The notes under the pieces were generated by a model that was not told where the DNA came from, ran no database searches, and was given only the letters and a program-made list of their open reading frames with translations. From Lacimicrobium sp. SS2-24 (GTDB lineage: Bacteria > Pseudomonadota > Gammaproteobacteria > Enterobacterales > Alteromonadaceae): a stretch of DNA of 64,000 bases. This document shows, one piece after another, positions 15,981 to 25,286 of the stretch. The translations under genes were made by a program, and so were the position numbers. How positions within the stretch are numbered: position 1 is the stretch's first letter; each line of letters starts with the position of its first letter. Location: positions 730,933 to 794,932 of the forward strand of contig NZ_NIWW01000001.1 of the NCBI RefSeq assembly GCF_002201535.1, in the 5' to 3' direction.

Positions 15981-17153
15981 ATGCGACATTTTATTCCAAT
16001 ACTACTGCTGTTTATATTCTCAGCACTCGGATTTTTACTGATCCAGTCTCCGCCTGATACTCCCAGAAAACTCCCGAATATCAGGTTACCTGTTGTTGAA
16101 GTAAACCCGCACTCTCCATCCAGTCATCCAATTTCACTTGCAGTCTCGGGCAAGATCATTGCGCCTCAAAAAGAGATCGAGTTATCCAGCGAAAATGCCG
16201 GAAAAATAGGCAAGCTGCATCCTCACCTCATTGTTGGTGGCACAATTCCCGCAGGTGAAACAATCGCCCAGTTAGAAGAAGCTGACTTCCTTCTGGAGTT
16301 AAAAAGTGCCCAGGCAAATCTCACTAAGACAAACGCTGCTCTCTCAGTTGCTCAAGGGAATCATCGCCTGGCAAAAAAAGAGTTGGCATTAAGTGGCTAT
16401 CTTTTTTCAGATGATGATCAGAACAAGAAGCTAGCACTGCGCTTACCTGATTTGCATGAAGCCGAGGCCGATGTCGATATTGCTCATTATAAGCTAGCAC
16501 AAGCCAAGCTCACACTGAATCGAGCAACGATTAATTATCCCTATGACGTAAAGGTCACGGAAGTATCGACAGCACTGGGTGAGTATATCAGTGAAGGAAA
16601 AACGATTGCTAAAGTGGTCAGAACAGACGAAGTCTGGATTGAATTGAACATCCCGCAGCAATACTTGACAAAAATAAATGTAAAGACGGAAAAAAATCAG
16701 GGCAGTATAGTTACTTTTTCATTTAACCAGCATACTTTCACGGCAGAAGTATTTGGTATTCACCCTAAGCTAAGAGAGAACAGTCGGTTAGTAAAAGTAA
16801 TCGCCCGGGTTACTCCCTCCGGCAAGCCAGTTTTTCCATTTGTCATCAACTCCCATATTGAGGCAACTGTGGAATTTGAGGTGCTAAAAGATGTGCAGCG
16901 TCTATCCAGACAAGCCTTACCCGATCCTTCTCATGTCTATGTTGTTGACCAAGCAGGCCGCCTGCAAGTAAGACCTGCAGGTGTGAAATGGCAGACTGAG
17001 GAAAGCGTATATATCTCACCGGAAATCCAGGCGGGAGACAGACTGGTTTCCCGACCGGTTTACGGCATTTTTGTTGGCAGTAAGGTACGAGCTGTCTCTG
17101 TTTTAAACCATGATCACATACTTAACCAGACAATGCAGACGTCTAGTTACTAA
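15981..17153 (+). CDS. RND efflux periplasmic adaptor (membrane fusion protein)
   Basis: A 390-residue adaptor with an N-terminal membrane anchor (IPILLLFIFSALGFLLI). It has the usual HlyD/AcrA order: a lipoyl-type half (ALSVSGKIIAPQKEIELSSE, GGTIPAGETIAQLEEADF), a helical hairpin (about 105-190), the second lipoyl half (RATINYPYDVKVTEVSTALG, EYISEGKTIAKVV), a beta-barrel and a C-terminal membrane-proximal domain (DPSHVYVVDQAGRLQVRPA). I chose the ATG at 15981 because the anchor starts there; the frame extends 42 codons upstream without a plausible signal. It is 15 bases upstream of the transporter gene. No outer-membrane channel gene is linked, so it must use a TolC-type protein encoded elsewhere. 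Confidence 0.9.
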   Translation: MRHFIPILLLFIFSALGFLLIQSPPDTPRKLPNIRLPVVEVNPHSPSSHPISLAVSGKIIAPQKEIELSSENAGKIGKLHPHLIVGGTIPAGETIAQLEEADFLLELKSAQANLTKTNAALSVAQGNHRLAKKELALSGYLFSDDDQNKKLALRLPDLHEAEADVDIAHYKLAQAKLTLNRATINYPYDVKVTEVSTALGEYISEGKTIAKVVRTDEVWIELNIPQQYLTKINVKTEKNQGSIVTFSFNQHTFTAEVFGIHPKLRENSRLVKVIARVTPSGKPVFPFVINSHIEATVEFEVLKDVQRLSRQALPDPSHVYVVDQAGRLQVRPAGVKWQTEESVYISPEIQAGDRLVSRPVYGIFVGSKVRAVSVLNHDHILNQTMQTSSY

Positions 17154-17168
17154 GCCAGGGAAAGCGAA

Positions 17169-20100
17169 ATGAATCTACATAACTCAAACCACCTTGTTTC
17201 TTGGATGGCTGGCAACAAAGTTGCCGCCAATCTTCTCATGATCTTACTTGTTATTGCTGGTCTTTACTCGTTGTCCCATATCCGTTATGAAATACAACCC
17301 AACTATACTTATTCCACCATACTAATTGATGTTGCATACCCCAGTGCAGACCCGTTAGAAGTTGAAAACGGTATTATCCTTGCCGTAGAAAAAAAGTTGG
17401 CTCAGATAGAAGGCCTAACAAAAGTAACAGGAGTCGCCTTTGCAGGGTATGCTCAAATTCGTGCGGATATAGCACAAGGGGAAAGTCTCGATCGTGTATT
17501 GATGCGCACAAAAACCGCCATTGACAACATCACTACCTTTCCCGACGGGGCGGAACCCCCTATTGTAAGATTAGATGATGATGCAAGATGGCTAACCACC
17601 ATCGCGTTAACCACTTCCAATAATACAGAAGATTTACATACATTAGCGAAAAGTGTTAAACAGGATTTGCTGGCCATTGACGGCATTATCCAAGTCAAAC
17701 CCAGAGTCGAGCAAAATGAAGAAATACAAATTAGATTTCCTTTTGCCACTTTACAGGCACTCAATCTATCTTTGTCTGATGTCGCAGAACAAGTATCGAA
17801 TATTGCCACAACCCAGCCTAGCGGCGTGATCCACTCCAATACCGGAGAAGTCCAGCTTAAAACAGATGGAAGAAGTGTTTCGCAGGTTCATTTTGCCAAT
17901 ATACCTATCCGCACCCCCTCCCCAGGAGAAAATACAGTGCTCGGCGATGTTGCTAACATTTCTGAGGGTTTAAGTAATCAGAAAAGTTTCTTCAGCTTAA
18001 ATGGGCAGCAAGGGCTGCTCCTGTATGTTTATCAGGCCAGAGACGCGCAGACACTGCCTTTAGCTGAAGACGTTAAAACGTACGTCGACACCCTTCAATC
18101 GTCCCTACCTGACTCTATCAAAGTGTCACTGCCCTACAAGCGAACCGAGCGTTTTAGTCAGCGCCTATCATCATTATTAAGTAATGGCCTGACTGGATTA
18201 ATGCTTGTTGCAATGCTGTTGGGTGCATTTTTAACTCCCAGACTTGCTATGTGGGTGGGGCTCTCAATCCCTGTTGTATTAATTGGTACGTTCAGTTTTC
18301 TGTTATATCTGGATGTATCCATTAATATGATTTCAATGTTTGCTTTTATCATGACAATAGGGCTTGTGGTGGATGACGCCATTATTGTCGGCGAAAATAT
18401 TTACGCCAAGTATCAAAGTGGTATGAACATAAGTCAGGCAGCATCTGAAGGTGCAAGAGAAATGATGTTGCCCGTCTCAATTGCGATCATCACTAATATT
18501 ATGGCATTTATGCCGATTCTGATGATGGAAGGTAACATGGGACAATATATGCGTTCACTGCCAATTGTTGCCATTGTAGTGTTTGCGGTGTCTTTTTTTG
18601 ACGCGCTTTTCCTACTGCCCGCTCACCTTAACTCCTCTCATAAGCGTTCAAAACAAACCAGACCATCTGAGAGCCTATTTGCCGGGGGACTTATTAGATT
18701 CAGAGATCGCTTCTATATTCCTCTATTAAGTCGTTCATTGCAGCACAAATACAGCATACTAATCGTCTTTTTTGGCTTACTCTGGCTGGCATTTAGCTGG
18801 TTTGAGTCAGGTCGTACCGACTTTCGATGGTTCCCACTTGTTCCATCAGACAATGTCAGTGCGTACTTAACGATGCCTGTAGATAGCTCCTTTGCCAGTA
18901 CAGTGAAAACCAGTCAGTTCATTGAAGAAGCGGGCCTTGCGGCAGTTGCCGAGATCGGCTCAACTGAGGATGTGATAAGTCACGCAGTAACTGCTGGAAT
19001 GGGATCTGCGAATAAAGTAAAAGTGACCATCACGTTAAATGATGAATCAAAGCGTACCTTCAGCCAGCAAGAATTTGCGAATTTATGGAGGGAAAAAGTG
19101 GGAGACTTGCCTCAGGCAAGAGCATTGCAGTTCGATTATCTAGTCGGGTTCGGTCGCTCCGGTGGTGTGTATCTTGAGGTCAGTCACTATAACGACGAAA
19201 TACTCGCGCAAGCCGCTCAGCAATTGGCTGACAGCCTTGCGACCTTTGACGGGTTATTTGACGTATCCAATGGCTTGGATGAAGGCAAACAGTCGCTGAT
19301 ATTTACTCTGACCAATGAAGCCCGAACTCTAGGTTTCACTGAAACTGACTTAGGCTTGCAATTAAAGGATGCTTTTTTCGGAAAAGAAGCCTTTCGTTTT
19401 ATGCGTAATGGGCAGTTAGTAAAGGTATGGGTAAGGTTAAACGAAGAAGAAAAGGGCTCGCTGGAGTTCTTAGGCCGATTTATTGTAACGGCACCAGATG
19501 GCACCCGAATTCCTTTATCACAGGCTGCAAACTTCCATTACTCTCACATTCCCCCACAGATCACGCGAGAGAATGGCAAAAAGACCCTCAAGGTAGGAGG
19601 TTTGCTTAACCCATCAACAGGCAATTTGACTCTGATTAAAAAAGTACTCGACGAAACAATCATCCCAGATTTGAGGGCACAATACCCTGGCTTGAAACTC
19701 GGCTATCCAGGTACCCTTTCGAAGAGTCAAAGCGTGTCACCACTGCAAACCTTAATAAATGGTTTTATCATTGCCAGCGTCAGCATGTTTATTTTGGTGT
19801 CATCACTTTTCAGAAGTACGATTCAGGGAGCGATCATATTGCTTACCATCCCGTTTAGTCTCGCTGCGGCTCTCTTTGGTCATATTGTGATGGGATTTGC
19901 GATCACTTCAAACAGCCTATTTGGAATGGTTGCGCTTTCAGGACTGGTGATTAACAGTGCGCTGGTGTTAACCAGTAAAGTAAATTATTCACTCGCGCAG
20001 GGACAACATTTTTCTCAGGCTATTATTGAGGCATCATCCAGCCGGTTCAGAGCCATCATTCTAACATCGGCAACCACAACTATTGGGCTATTACCGATGC

Positions 20101-20270
20101 TAATGGAAACCACAGAGCAGGCATTATTTCTGGTACCTTTTGCAATTGCTCTGACCTTTGGTACTGCAATGTCGACCGTCGTCGTTTTGTTTTTGGTCCC
20201 CTGTTTCCATGCGATACATCATGAACTTAGCCTGATGTTCAGATCTCAAAATACCATTACCGAAAGTTAA
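17169..20270 (+). CDS. RND-family efflux transporter (AcrB/MexB superfamily)
   Basis: A 1033-residue inner-membrane pump of the hydrophobe/amphiphile efflux type, normal length for the family. It has an N-terminal helix (ANLLMILLVIAGLYSL), a large periplasmic porter domain, a helix cluster with the proton-relay Asp pair in GLVVDDAIIVGENIY (near residue 400), a second periplasmic domain and a C-terminal helix cluster (SLFGMVALSGLVINSALVL, LTSATTTIGLLPML). Drug and heavy-metal classes share this fold; the relay here (DD in TM4) is the drug-type pattern. It is preceded by its adaptor and a divergent two-component system. It ends 40 bases before the right island repeat. Confidence 0.95.
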   Translation: MNLHNSNHLVSWMAGNKVAANLLMILLVIAGLYSLSHIRYEIQPNYTYSTILIDVAYPSADPLEVENGIILAVEKKLAQIEGLTKVTGVAFAGYAQIRADIAQGESLDRVLMRTKTAIDNITTFPDGAEPPIVRLDDDARWLTTIALTTSNNTEDLHTLAKSVKQDLLAIDGIIQVKPRVEQNEEIQIRFPFATLQALNLSLSDVAEQVSNIATTQPSGVIHSNTGEVQLKTDGRSVSQVHFANIPIRTPSPGENTVLGDVANISEGLSNQKSFFSLNGQQGLLLYVYQARDAQTLPLAEDVKTYVDTLQSSLPDSIKVSLPYKRTERFSQRLSSLLSNGLTGLMLVAMLLGAFLTPRLAMWVGLSIPVVLIGTFSFLLYLDVSINMISMFAFIMTIGLVVDDAIIVGENIYAKYQSGMNISQAASEGAREMMLPVSIAIITNIMAFMPILMMEGNMGQYMRSLPIVAIVVFAVSFFDALFLLPAHLNSSHKRSKQTRPSESLFAGGLIRFRDRFYIPLLSRSLQHKYSILIVFFGLLWLAFSWFESGRTDFRWFPLVPSDNVSAYLTMPVDSSFASTVKTSQFIEEAGLAAVAEIGSTEDVISHAVTAGMGSANKVKVTITLNDESKRTFSQQEFANLWREKVGDLPQARALQFDYLVGFGRSGGVYLEVSHYNDEILAQAAQQLADSLATFDGLFDVSNGLDEGKQSLIFTLTNEARTLGFTETDLGLQLKDAFFGKEAFRFMRNGQLVKVWVRLNEEEKGSLEFLGRFIVTAPDGTRIPLSQAANFHYSHIPPQITRENGKKTLKVGGLLNPSTGNLTLIKKVLDETIIPDLRAQYPGLKLGYPGTLSKSQSVSPLQTLINGFIIASVSMFILVSSLFRSTIQGAIILLTIPFSLAAALFGHIVMGFAITSNSLFGMVALSGLVINSALVLTSKVNYSLAQGQHFSQAIIEASSSRFRAIILTSATTTIGLLPMLMETTEQALFLVPFAIALTFGTAMSTVVVLFLVPCFHAIHHELSLMFRSQNTITES

Positions 20271-20310
20271 TGTTGACGCCAGCTGTGGTTTTACTTGAAG
20301 CGGATTGTCA

Positions 20311-20441
20311 GCCGCCACTAGACAGGAATGCTTAGCGCTCATCAGCCTGAGACAGTAGATCATTTTGTAAATGAGTTCACAAAGAAACGTTTGGATAATT
20401 CTGGGGAGAAGAGAAATTGGTCGGCGTGAGAGGATTTGAAC
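20311..20441. repeat. Right direct repeat of the tRNA-Pro island
   Basis: The counterpart of 12823-12953 at a constant offset of 7488. Its last 24 bases are the 3' end of the intact tRNA-Pro gene; the other 107 lie downstream of the tRNA. Confidence 0.85.
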
Positions 20442-20494
20442 CTCCGACCCCTGACACCCCATGACAGTGCGCTACCAAGCTGCGCTACACGCCG
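20418..20494 (-). tRNA. tRNA-Pro (anticodon GGG)
   Basis: 77 bases on the minus strand, starting CGGCGTGTAGCGCAGC and ending with an encoded CCA. The acceptor stem CGGCGTG pairs with CACGCCG, the D arm is AGCTTGGTAGCG, and the anticodon loop is ATGGGGT with GGG at the reading positions. The T arm is GGAGGTTCAAATCCTC-type. It is near-identical to the enterobacterial proL tRNA in the anticodon and T arms. It is the attachment target of the island downstream of its 3' end. Confidence 0.96.
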
Positions 20495-20639
20495 ACCGAA
20501 GAGGTTGCATAGTGTACTTATTTTGCCGGGCTTTGCAATGCCGGGATGACATTTAGCAAATCGTTTGCCCATTCCTTAATCAACTGTGTGATTTTAGTAC
20601 CGCAATACCGCCTCTTATTTCTTTTATCAGACTGCCAAA

Positions 20640-20834
20640 TTAGCTGGCTTGATGATAAACCGCCGGTGTAAGGGGTATACCACGTCGTTCGATAACAACG
20701 GCTTTACTTTTCTGCCCTAACGGCCGTTGCACCTGAGCAATGGGCCAGTGCGGGCAAACATCCCCGCTGCGCCGGTTATGAACCGGGGCGGTGACGGGGG
20801 ATTGAGCTGAATTATTAATGTTGATTGGATTCAT
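20640..20834 (-). CDS. Small hypothetical protein
   Basis: 64 residues, starting MNPININNSAQSPVTAPV and rich in Pro, Gln, Val and Arg, with no hydrophobic segment. The start is well supported: AAGGAGA lies six to eight bases before the ATG at 20834. The family is not recognised. It lies alone between the tRNA-Pro gene and dcd, and may be a disordered small protein. Two Cys/His-type residues (CPHW) are too few to suggest metal binding. Confidence 0.6.
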   Translation of the reverse strand: MNPININNSAQSPVTAPVHNRRSGDVCPHWPIAQVQRPLGQKSKAVVIERRGIPLTPAVYHQAS

Positions 20835-21019
20835 CGGGTTCTCCTTTTAGTATTCGCTTGTGAGACTAGCAGAGCCATGAGCGGGAATATGTACGATAGC
20901 GAACAGATTAACGAATAAAGCTCGGTGGCGGGTCGGCATGCCTGTATCTGCTGATGCCGAATGTCGCGATAAACGCGGTGGTGTGGCCCGCAATACGCAT
21001 TGCAGGCCTTAGATTTTAA

Positions 21020-21613
21020 TCAGTTACGCCGGTCATCGGCACTGATTCGGCTGGCAATGGCGCCATCCTGCCCTTTGTATTTGGCATCCAAACGGGCGTT
21101 GTAAGGTTTTTCGGCAAAATCAGAGAGCACTTCAAAGCTCAGCGCACCGATTTTCATCTTCGGGCGCAGGGCTAGGGGGAGCTTACCGCTGTTGAAAAAC
21201 TCCAGCACAATATTGCCTGACCAGCCCGGGTCGATGCGATGGGCGGTCACATGCACCATTAAACCGAGTCGGGCCAGTGAGCTGCGCCCATCCAGCCAGC
21301 CGACCACGTTGCCGGGCAAGGTGACGGATTCAAGGGTCACGGCCAGCGCCAGTTCACCGGGATGCAGGAAAAAGGCTTTACCGTCGGGCAATTCAATTTC
21401 GTCACTCATCACCGAATTCATGGCCGCTTCCATCTCTTCCTTGGGACCAGAGAGATCGATATAGGGGGCGGCATGGTCTTCAAATACGCGGAATTTGTTA
21501 CCCAGGCGAATATCAACGGTCACGCCGCTGATCATATTTTCTTCTGGTGAGGGGCTAATCTGAATTTTGCCATCCTCCAGCCAGGTCTTGATGTCTTTGT
21601 CACATAAGCGCAT
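21020..21613 (-). CDS. dcd: dCTP deaminase
   Basis: A 197-residue enzyme that deaminates dCTP to dUTP for thymidylate synthesis in the cytoplasm. It aligns along its length with Escherichia coli Dcd: [44 protein letters not shown], and the hallmark block [20 protein letters not shown] with [15 protein letters not shown] (the active-site Glu is in VLEFFN). I chose the ATG at 21613, which matches the family's MRLCD start; the frame extends to 21631. It is a single gene. Confidence 0.96.
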   Translation of the reverse strand: MRLCDKDIKTWLEDGKIQISPSPEENMISGVTVDIRLGNKFRVFEDHAAPYIDLSGPKEEMEAAMNSVMSDEIELPDGKAFFLHPGELALAVTLESVTLPGNVVGWLDGRSSLARLGLMVHVTAHRIDPGWSGNIVLEFFNSGKLPLALRPKMKIGALSFEVLSDFAEKPYNARLDAKYKGQDGAIASRISADDRRN

Positions 21614-21813
21614 GGATTGGTCCGGTTGCATCTACTCTAAGGGGAAATCCGTAAAGGTGGCTCATTATTCACGCTCACGGTCAGGTATTCAATCTTTACC
21701 GAAGGAAAGTTATTCAGCATCGGGTTTCAGGTGTCATTTCAATGCAGCGTTAGTGCCCGTAAAGACCACCTGATGCAGGCATCACTGCTTTGTGGGAATG
21801 GCCGTAGTGCACT

Positions 21814-21946
21814 GTCATGCCCGAATGTTGTTATCGGGCATCCAGTGCCCTTGGCCACAAAACCTTGTGTTAAAGTCACTGGATTCCCGCCTGCGCGGGA
21901 ATGACCATAGTGCTGTATCATGCCCGAATATTGTTATCGGGAATGA
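21814..21946. repeat. Cluster of three REP-like palindromes
   Basis: Three palindromes with CTGGAT or GTCAT ends: 21814-21845 (GTCATGCCCGA...CGGGCATCCAG), 21879-21906 (CTGGATTCCCGCC...GCGGGAATGAC) and about 21917-21946 (ATCATGCCCGA...CGGGAATGAC). The first and third share a 35-base direct repeat about 100 bases apart (TAGTGC...TTGTTATCGGG). They occupy most of the 371-base gene-free stretch between dcd and apbC; I see nothing else there. Confidence 0.75.
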
Positions 21947-21984
21947 CGTGTATGCAAACGGGACTGGGACGACTTAAATGCTGA

Positions 21985-23043
21985 CTAACGTTGTACAGAC
22001 ACATCGATAGCCTGGGGTTGTTTCAGGGTTGAAAGGTACAGCTGTTTTGCCAGTACCCGCGCCGTATGCCCATAGGCATCCGCAATCGGGCTGTCAGGTT
22101 GTTCACTAATTAGTGACTGGCCTAAATCCGTGTATTCGCGAATATGAATGTCCAGTGGGATCTGCCCCAGTAAGGGCACCTGATGTTGCTTACTGATGCA
22201 TTCACCGCCACCCTGTGCAAACAAATGTTCCTGATAGCCACAGTTTACGCACTGGTGATAACTCATGTTTTCAACCACACCGAGTACCGGCACCTGAACC
22301 TTGTTAAACATGGCGATGGCTTTCGTGGCATCGGCAAGGGCAACATTTTGTGGAGTAGTCACCACCACCGCACCGGAAACCGGCACTTTTTGCGCCAGCG
22401 TCAGCTGAATATCGCCGGTGCCCGGTGGCATATCAATCAGCAAATAGTCCAGCTCGGGCCACAGGGTTTCATTGAGTAATTGCTCCAAGGCCCTGCTGGC
22501 CATGGGGCCACGCCACACCGCCGCATCGTCTTCAGGTACCAGATAACCAATAGAGTTAGCCACCAGGCCCAGTGCCTCTAGTGGCTGCATATGCTTGTTA
22601 TCTTCCGTCTTTGGTTGCTGATGCGGATTGCCCAGCATAATGGGAATGGAAGGCCCGTAAATATCGGCGTCCAGAATCCCTACCCTGGCCCCCTCTTTGG
22701 CCAGTGCGAGGGCCAGATTCACCGTGGTGGTGGATTTACCCACCCCACCTTTACCCGAGGCAACAGCAATCAGATTACGGATTTGTCGCTGAGGGCGGCG
22801 CGCATCGCCACTAAAGGCGATTTTCTGGGTTATCTTCAGTTGCTGACCGGGAGCGGCCTCTTCAAGGGCTGATTGCAGCGCCGAGCGTTGCGAATGACAC
22901 GCAAACGGCAGGTTAATCTCATAGCTTTTACCGTTTCTGGCAATCCAGCGCCGGGTTTGTTCTGGATTAAGGTCAAAGAAGCGGGCCAGTAACTGATCGA
23001 GTCCGGCCATGTCCTGTTCAGATTTTCGGGAACTAAAAAACAC
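21985..23043 (-). CDS. apbC: Iron-sulfur cluster carrier ATPase ApbC (Mrp)
   Basis: A 352-residue cytoplasmic P-loop scaffold/carrier for Fe-S clusters. Motifs: deviant Walker A GKGGVGKSTTTVN near residue 100, LDADIYGPSIPIML, LLIDMPPGTGDIQLTL, and the cluster-ligand CxxC in CVNCGYQEHLF. The N-terminal DUF59-like part is present but short. Start: GTG at 23043 (AGGA eight bases upstream) or ATG at 23010 (also with AGGA); I report the longer. It is divergent from metG, an arrangement conserved in many gammaproteobacteria. Confidence 0.93.
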   Translation of the reverse strand: MFFSSRKSEQDMAGLDQLLARFFDLNPEQTRRWIARNGKSYEINLPFACHSQRSALQSALEEAAPGQQLKITQKIAFSGDARRPQRQIRNLIAVASGKGGVGKSTTTVNLALALAKEGARVGILDADIYGPSIPIMLGNPHQQPKTEDNKHMQPLEALGLVANSIGYLVPEDDAAVWRGPMASRALEQLLNETLWPELDYLLIDMPPGTGDIQLTLAQKVPVSGAVVVTTPQNVALADATKAIAMFNKVQVPVLGVVENMSYHQCVNCGYQEHLFAQGGGECISKQHQVPLLGQIPLDIHIREYTDLGQSLISEQPDSPIADAYGHTARVLAKQLYLSTLKQPQAIDVSVQR

Positions 23044-23128
23044 GTCTGTATCCTATAAGATGGTGCATTCAGGGCCAGATTTGGGTACCATCTGCGCCTC
23101 TTAAATGATGATAACACTTAAGGCGGCT

Positions 23129-25162
23129 ATGGCAGACTCGCAACGCAAAATTCTGGTGACCAGTGCACTTCCCTACGCAAATGGCTCGATTCATCTCGGC
23201 CACCTATTGGAACATATTCAGACCGACATCTGGACCCGGTTTCAGCGCCTGCGTGGTCATCAATGTTACAGCGTGTGCGCCGATGATGCCCACGGCACGC
23301 CAGTCATGCTCAAAGCCCAGGAGCTGGGTATCAGCCCCGAAGACATGGTGGAGCAAACCCGCCAGGAGCATCATCAGGATCTGTGTGACTTTCATGTCAA
23401 TTACGACAACTATTACATCACCCACTCTCCGGAGAACCGTGAGCTTTCGGAGCTGATCTATCAGCGTCTGGATGATGCCGGTTACATCAGCAAACGGGTG
23501 ATCAGCCAGCTTTATGATCCACAAAAAGAAATGTTCCTGCCGGATCGCTTTGTCAAAGGCACCTGCCCCAGCTGCGGCGCGGAAGACCAGAACGGGGATA
23601 GCTGTGATGTGTGCAGTGCCACCTACAGCCCAACAGAGGTGATTAACCCCCGTTCGGTGGTCTCCGGCGCCACTCCGGTACTGAAAGATTCTGAACACTA
23701 TTTCTTCGACCTGCCGCAGTTTGAAGATATGCTCAAAGGCTGGCTGAGAAGCGGAGCCATTCAGGAAGAGATGGCCAACAAGCTGCAGGAATGGTTTGCC
23801 GAGGGGCTGCAACAATGGGATATCAGCCGTGATGCGCCCTACTTTGGCTTTGAAATTCCCGGTGCACCGGGCAAGTTTTTCTATGTCTGGGTCGATGCGC
23901 CAGTAGGCTATATGGCCAGCTTTAAACACTATTGTGACCAGCACAATATTGATTTTAATGAGTACTGGAATGCTGATTCCGACGCCGAGCTGTATCACTT
24001 TATCGGCAAAGACATTACCTATTTCCACTGCCTGTTCTGGCCTGCCATGCTCGAAGGCGCAGGTTTCAGAAAGCCTACTGGCGTGAATGTGCATGGTTTT
24101 GTCACCGTAAACGGCGCCAAAATGTCCAAATCCAAGGGCACCTTTATCAAGGGGCGTACCTATCTGGACCATCTGAACCCAGAGTATCTTCGCTATTACT
24201 TTGCCAGCAAGCTCTCCGATGGCGTCATGGACATCGATCTGAATTTTGATGACTTTATCTCCAAGGTAAACTCGGATCTGGTGGGTAAAGTGGTCAATAT
24301 CGCCAGCCGCTGCGCCGGTTTTATCAACAAGAAGTTTGATGCCACCTTGTCAGAGAATGTCGCTGAGCCTCAACTGGTCGCCGAGTTCCAGCAGGCCTCC
24401 ACCGGAATCGCGGAGGCCTTCGAGAAGCGCCAGTATAACCGCGCAATTCGCGAGATCATGCGTCTGGCCGACAAAGCCAACCAGTATATTGATGCACAGG
24501 CCCCCTGGGTCACCATCAAAGACGAATCCAAGCAGCAGTTTACCCATGAGGTGTGTTCACTGGGCATCAACCTGTTCCGCATTCTGATGGTGTATCTCAA
24601 ACCTGTGCTGCCTGAGTTGGCGGAAAAATCCGAAGCCTTCTTAAATGACACCCTCAACTGGGACAGCAGTCAGCATCTGCTCACTAATCATAAAATCAGT
24701 AAATTCAAAGCCCTGCTACAGCGGGTCGACAGCGATAAGGTCAATGCCATGATTGAAGCATCAAAAGAAAACCTGCAGGCCACCAACAACGATGCGCCGC
24801 CGGTCGATAGCGAACTGAGTAAGGATCCTATCAGTGAGACCATCAGCTTCGATGACTTTGCCAAAATAGACCTGCGTATCGCCAAAATTGCCAAAGCCGA
24901 ACACGTGGAAGGCGCCGACAAGCTGCTCAAATTACAGCTCGATCTCGGTGGTGAAACCAAACAGGTCTTCGCGGGAATTAAATCCGCCTATGATCCGGCC
25001 AGTCTGGAAGGGAAACTCACGGTAATGGTCGCTAACCTGGCCCCGCGTAAAATGCGCTTTGGGTTATCCGAAGGCATGGTATTGGCTGCCGGCCCCGGTG
25101 GTAAAGACCTGTGGATCATGGAGCCACACGAAGGCGCTCAGCCTGGCATGCGGGTAAAATAA
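23129..25162 (+). CDS. metG: Methionyl-tRNA synthetase
   Basis: 677 residues, the same length as the Escherichia coli enzyme; it charges tRNA-Met. The class I HIGH-type motif is [13 protein letters not shown] near residue 14. A zinc domain with paired cysteines ([17 protein letters not shown]) follows near 145-160, and KMSKSKGTF is near 332. The C-terminal EMAP/Trbp111-type tRNA-binding domain (about 575-677, [17 protein letters not shown]) gives dimerisation. I chose the ATG at 23129 (AAGG eight bases upstream, MADSQRK start); the frame extends to 23105. Confidence 0.98.
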   Translation: MADSQRKILVTSALPYANGSIHLGHLLEHIQTDIWTRFQRLRGHQCYSVCADDAHGTPVMLKAQELGISPEDMVEQTRQEHHQDLCDFHVNYDNYYITHSPENRELSELIYQRLDDAGYISKRVISQLYDPQKEMFLPDRFVKGTCPSCGAEDQNGDSCDVCSATYSPTEVINPRSVVSGATPVLKDSEHYFFDLPQFEDMLKGWLRSGAIQEEMANKLQEWFAEGLQQWDISRDAPYFGFEIPGAPGKFFYVWVDAPVGYMASFKHYCDQHNIDFNEYWNADSDAELYHFIGKDITYFHCLFWPAMLEGAGFRKPTGVNVHGFVTVNGAKMSKSKGTFIKGRTYLDHLNPEYLRYYFASKLSDGVMDIDLNFDDFISKVNSDLVGKVVNIASRCAGFINKKFDATLSENVAEPQLVAEFQQASTGIAEAFEKRQYNRAIREIMRLADKANQYIDAQAPWVTIKDESKQQFTHEVCSLGINLFRILMVYLKPVLPELAEKSEAFLNDTLNWDSSQHLLTNHKISKFKALLQRVDSDKVNAMIEASKENLQATNNDAPPVDSELSKDPISETISFDDFAKIDLRIAKIAKAEHVEGADKLLKLQLDLGGETKQVFAGIKSAYDPASLEGKLTVMVANLAPRKMRFGLSEGMVLAAGPGGKDLWIMEPHEGAQPGMRVK

Positions 25163-25165
25163 TAA

Positions 25166-25285
25166 AGCTATCAGCTGTCAGTTGTTGTAGCCAGTAAGTA
25201 GCGAAGCTCATTGCAGGCGCCCCGGATGATGCTTCGCTTTATCCGGGCTGCGTGGCTGACGTATGATCACTGCTCCCTGATAGCT
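25166..25285. repeat. REP-like hairpin nested in an inverted repeat
   Basis: CCCGGAT (25221-25227) pairs with ATCCGGG (25241-25247). Inside the loop GCTTCGC repeats the complement of GCGAAGC at 25201. The whole is flanked by AGCTATCAG (25166) and CTGATAGCT (25277). It lies between the convergent metG and chemoreceptor genes and may act as a terminator or REP element. Confidence 0.6.
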
Positions 25286-25286
25286 G

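Larger units (their letters stand above)
12823..20441. mobile_element. Candidate genomic island at tRNA-Pro carrying a two-component system and RND pump
   Basis: The unit length is about 7.5 kb between equivalent points of the two direct repeats. The island lies on the 3' side of the intact tRNA-Pro (minus strand, 3' end at 20418), where tRNA-targeting elements insert. Cargo: a truncated LysR gene, a kinase and regulator pair, and an RND adaptor and transporter. The cargo looks more AT-rich by eye than the flanking metG or lip genes. No integrase, transposase or excisionase is visible, so the element would be immobile by itself, or the repeats arose by another duplication route. Confidence 0.6.

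Noticed and set aside
23204-24172. 322-codon frame antisense to metG
   Set aside because: It lies wholly within a certain synthetase gene; long antisense frames arise from its codon bias.
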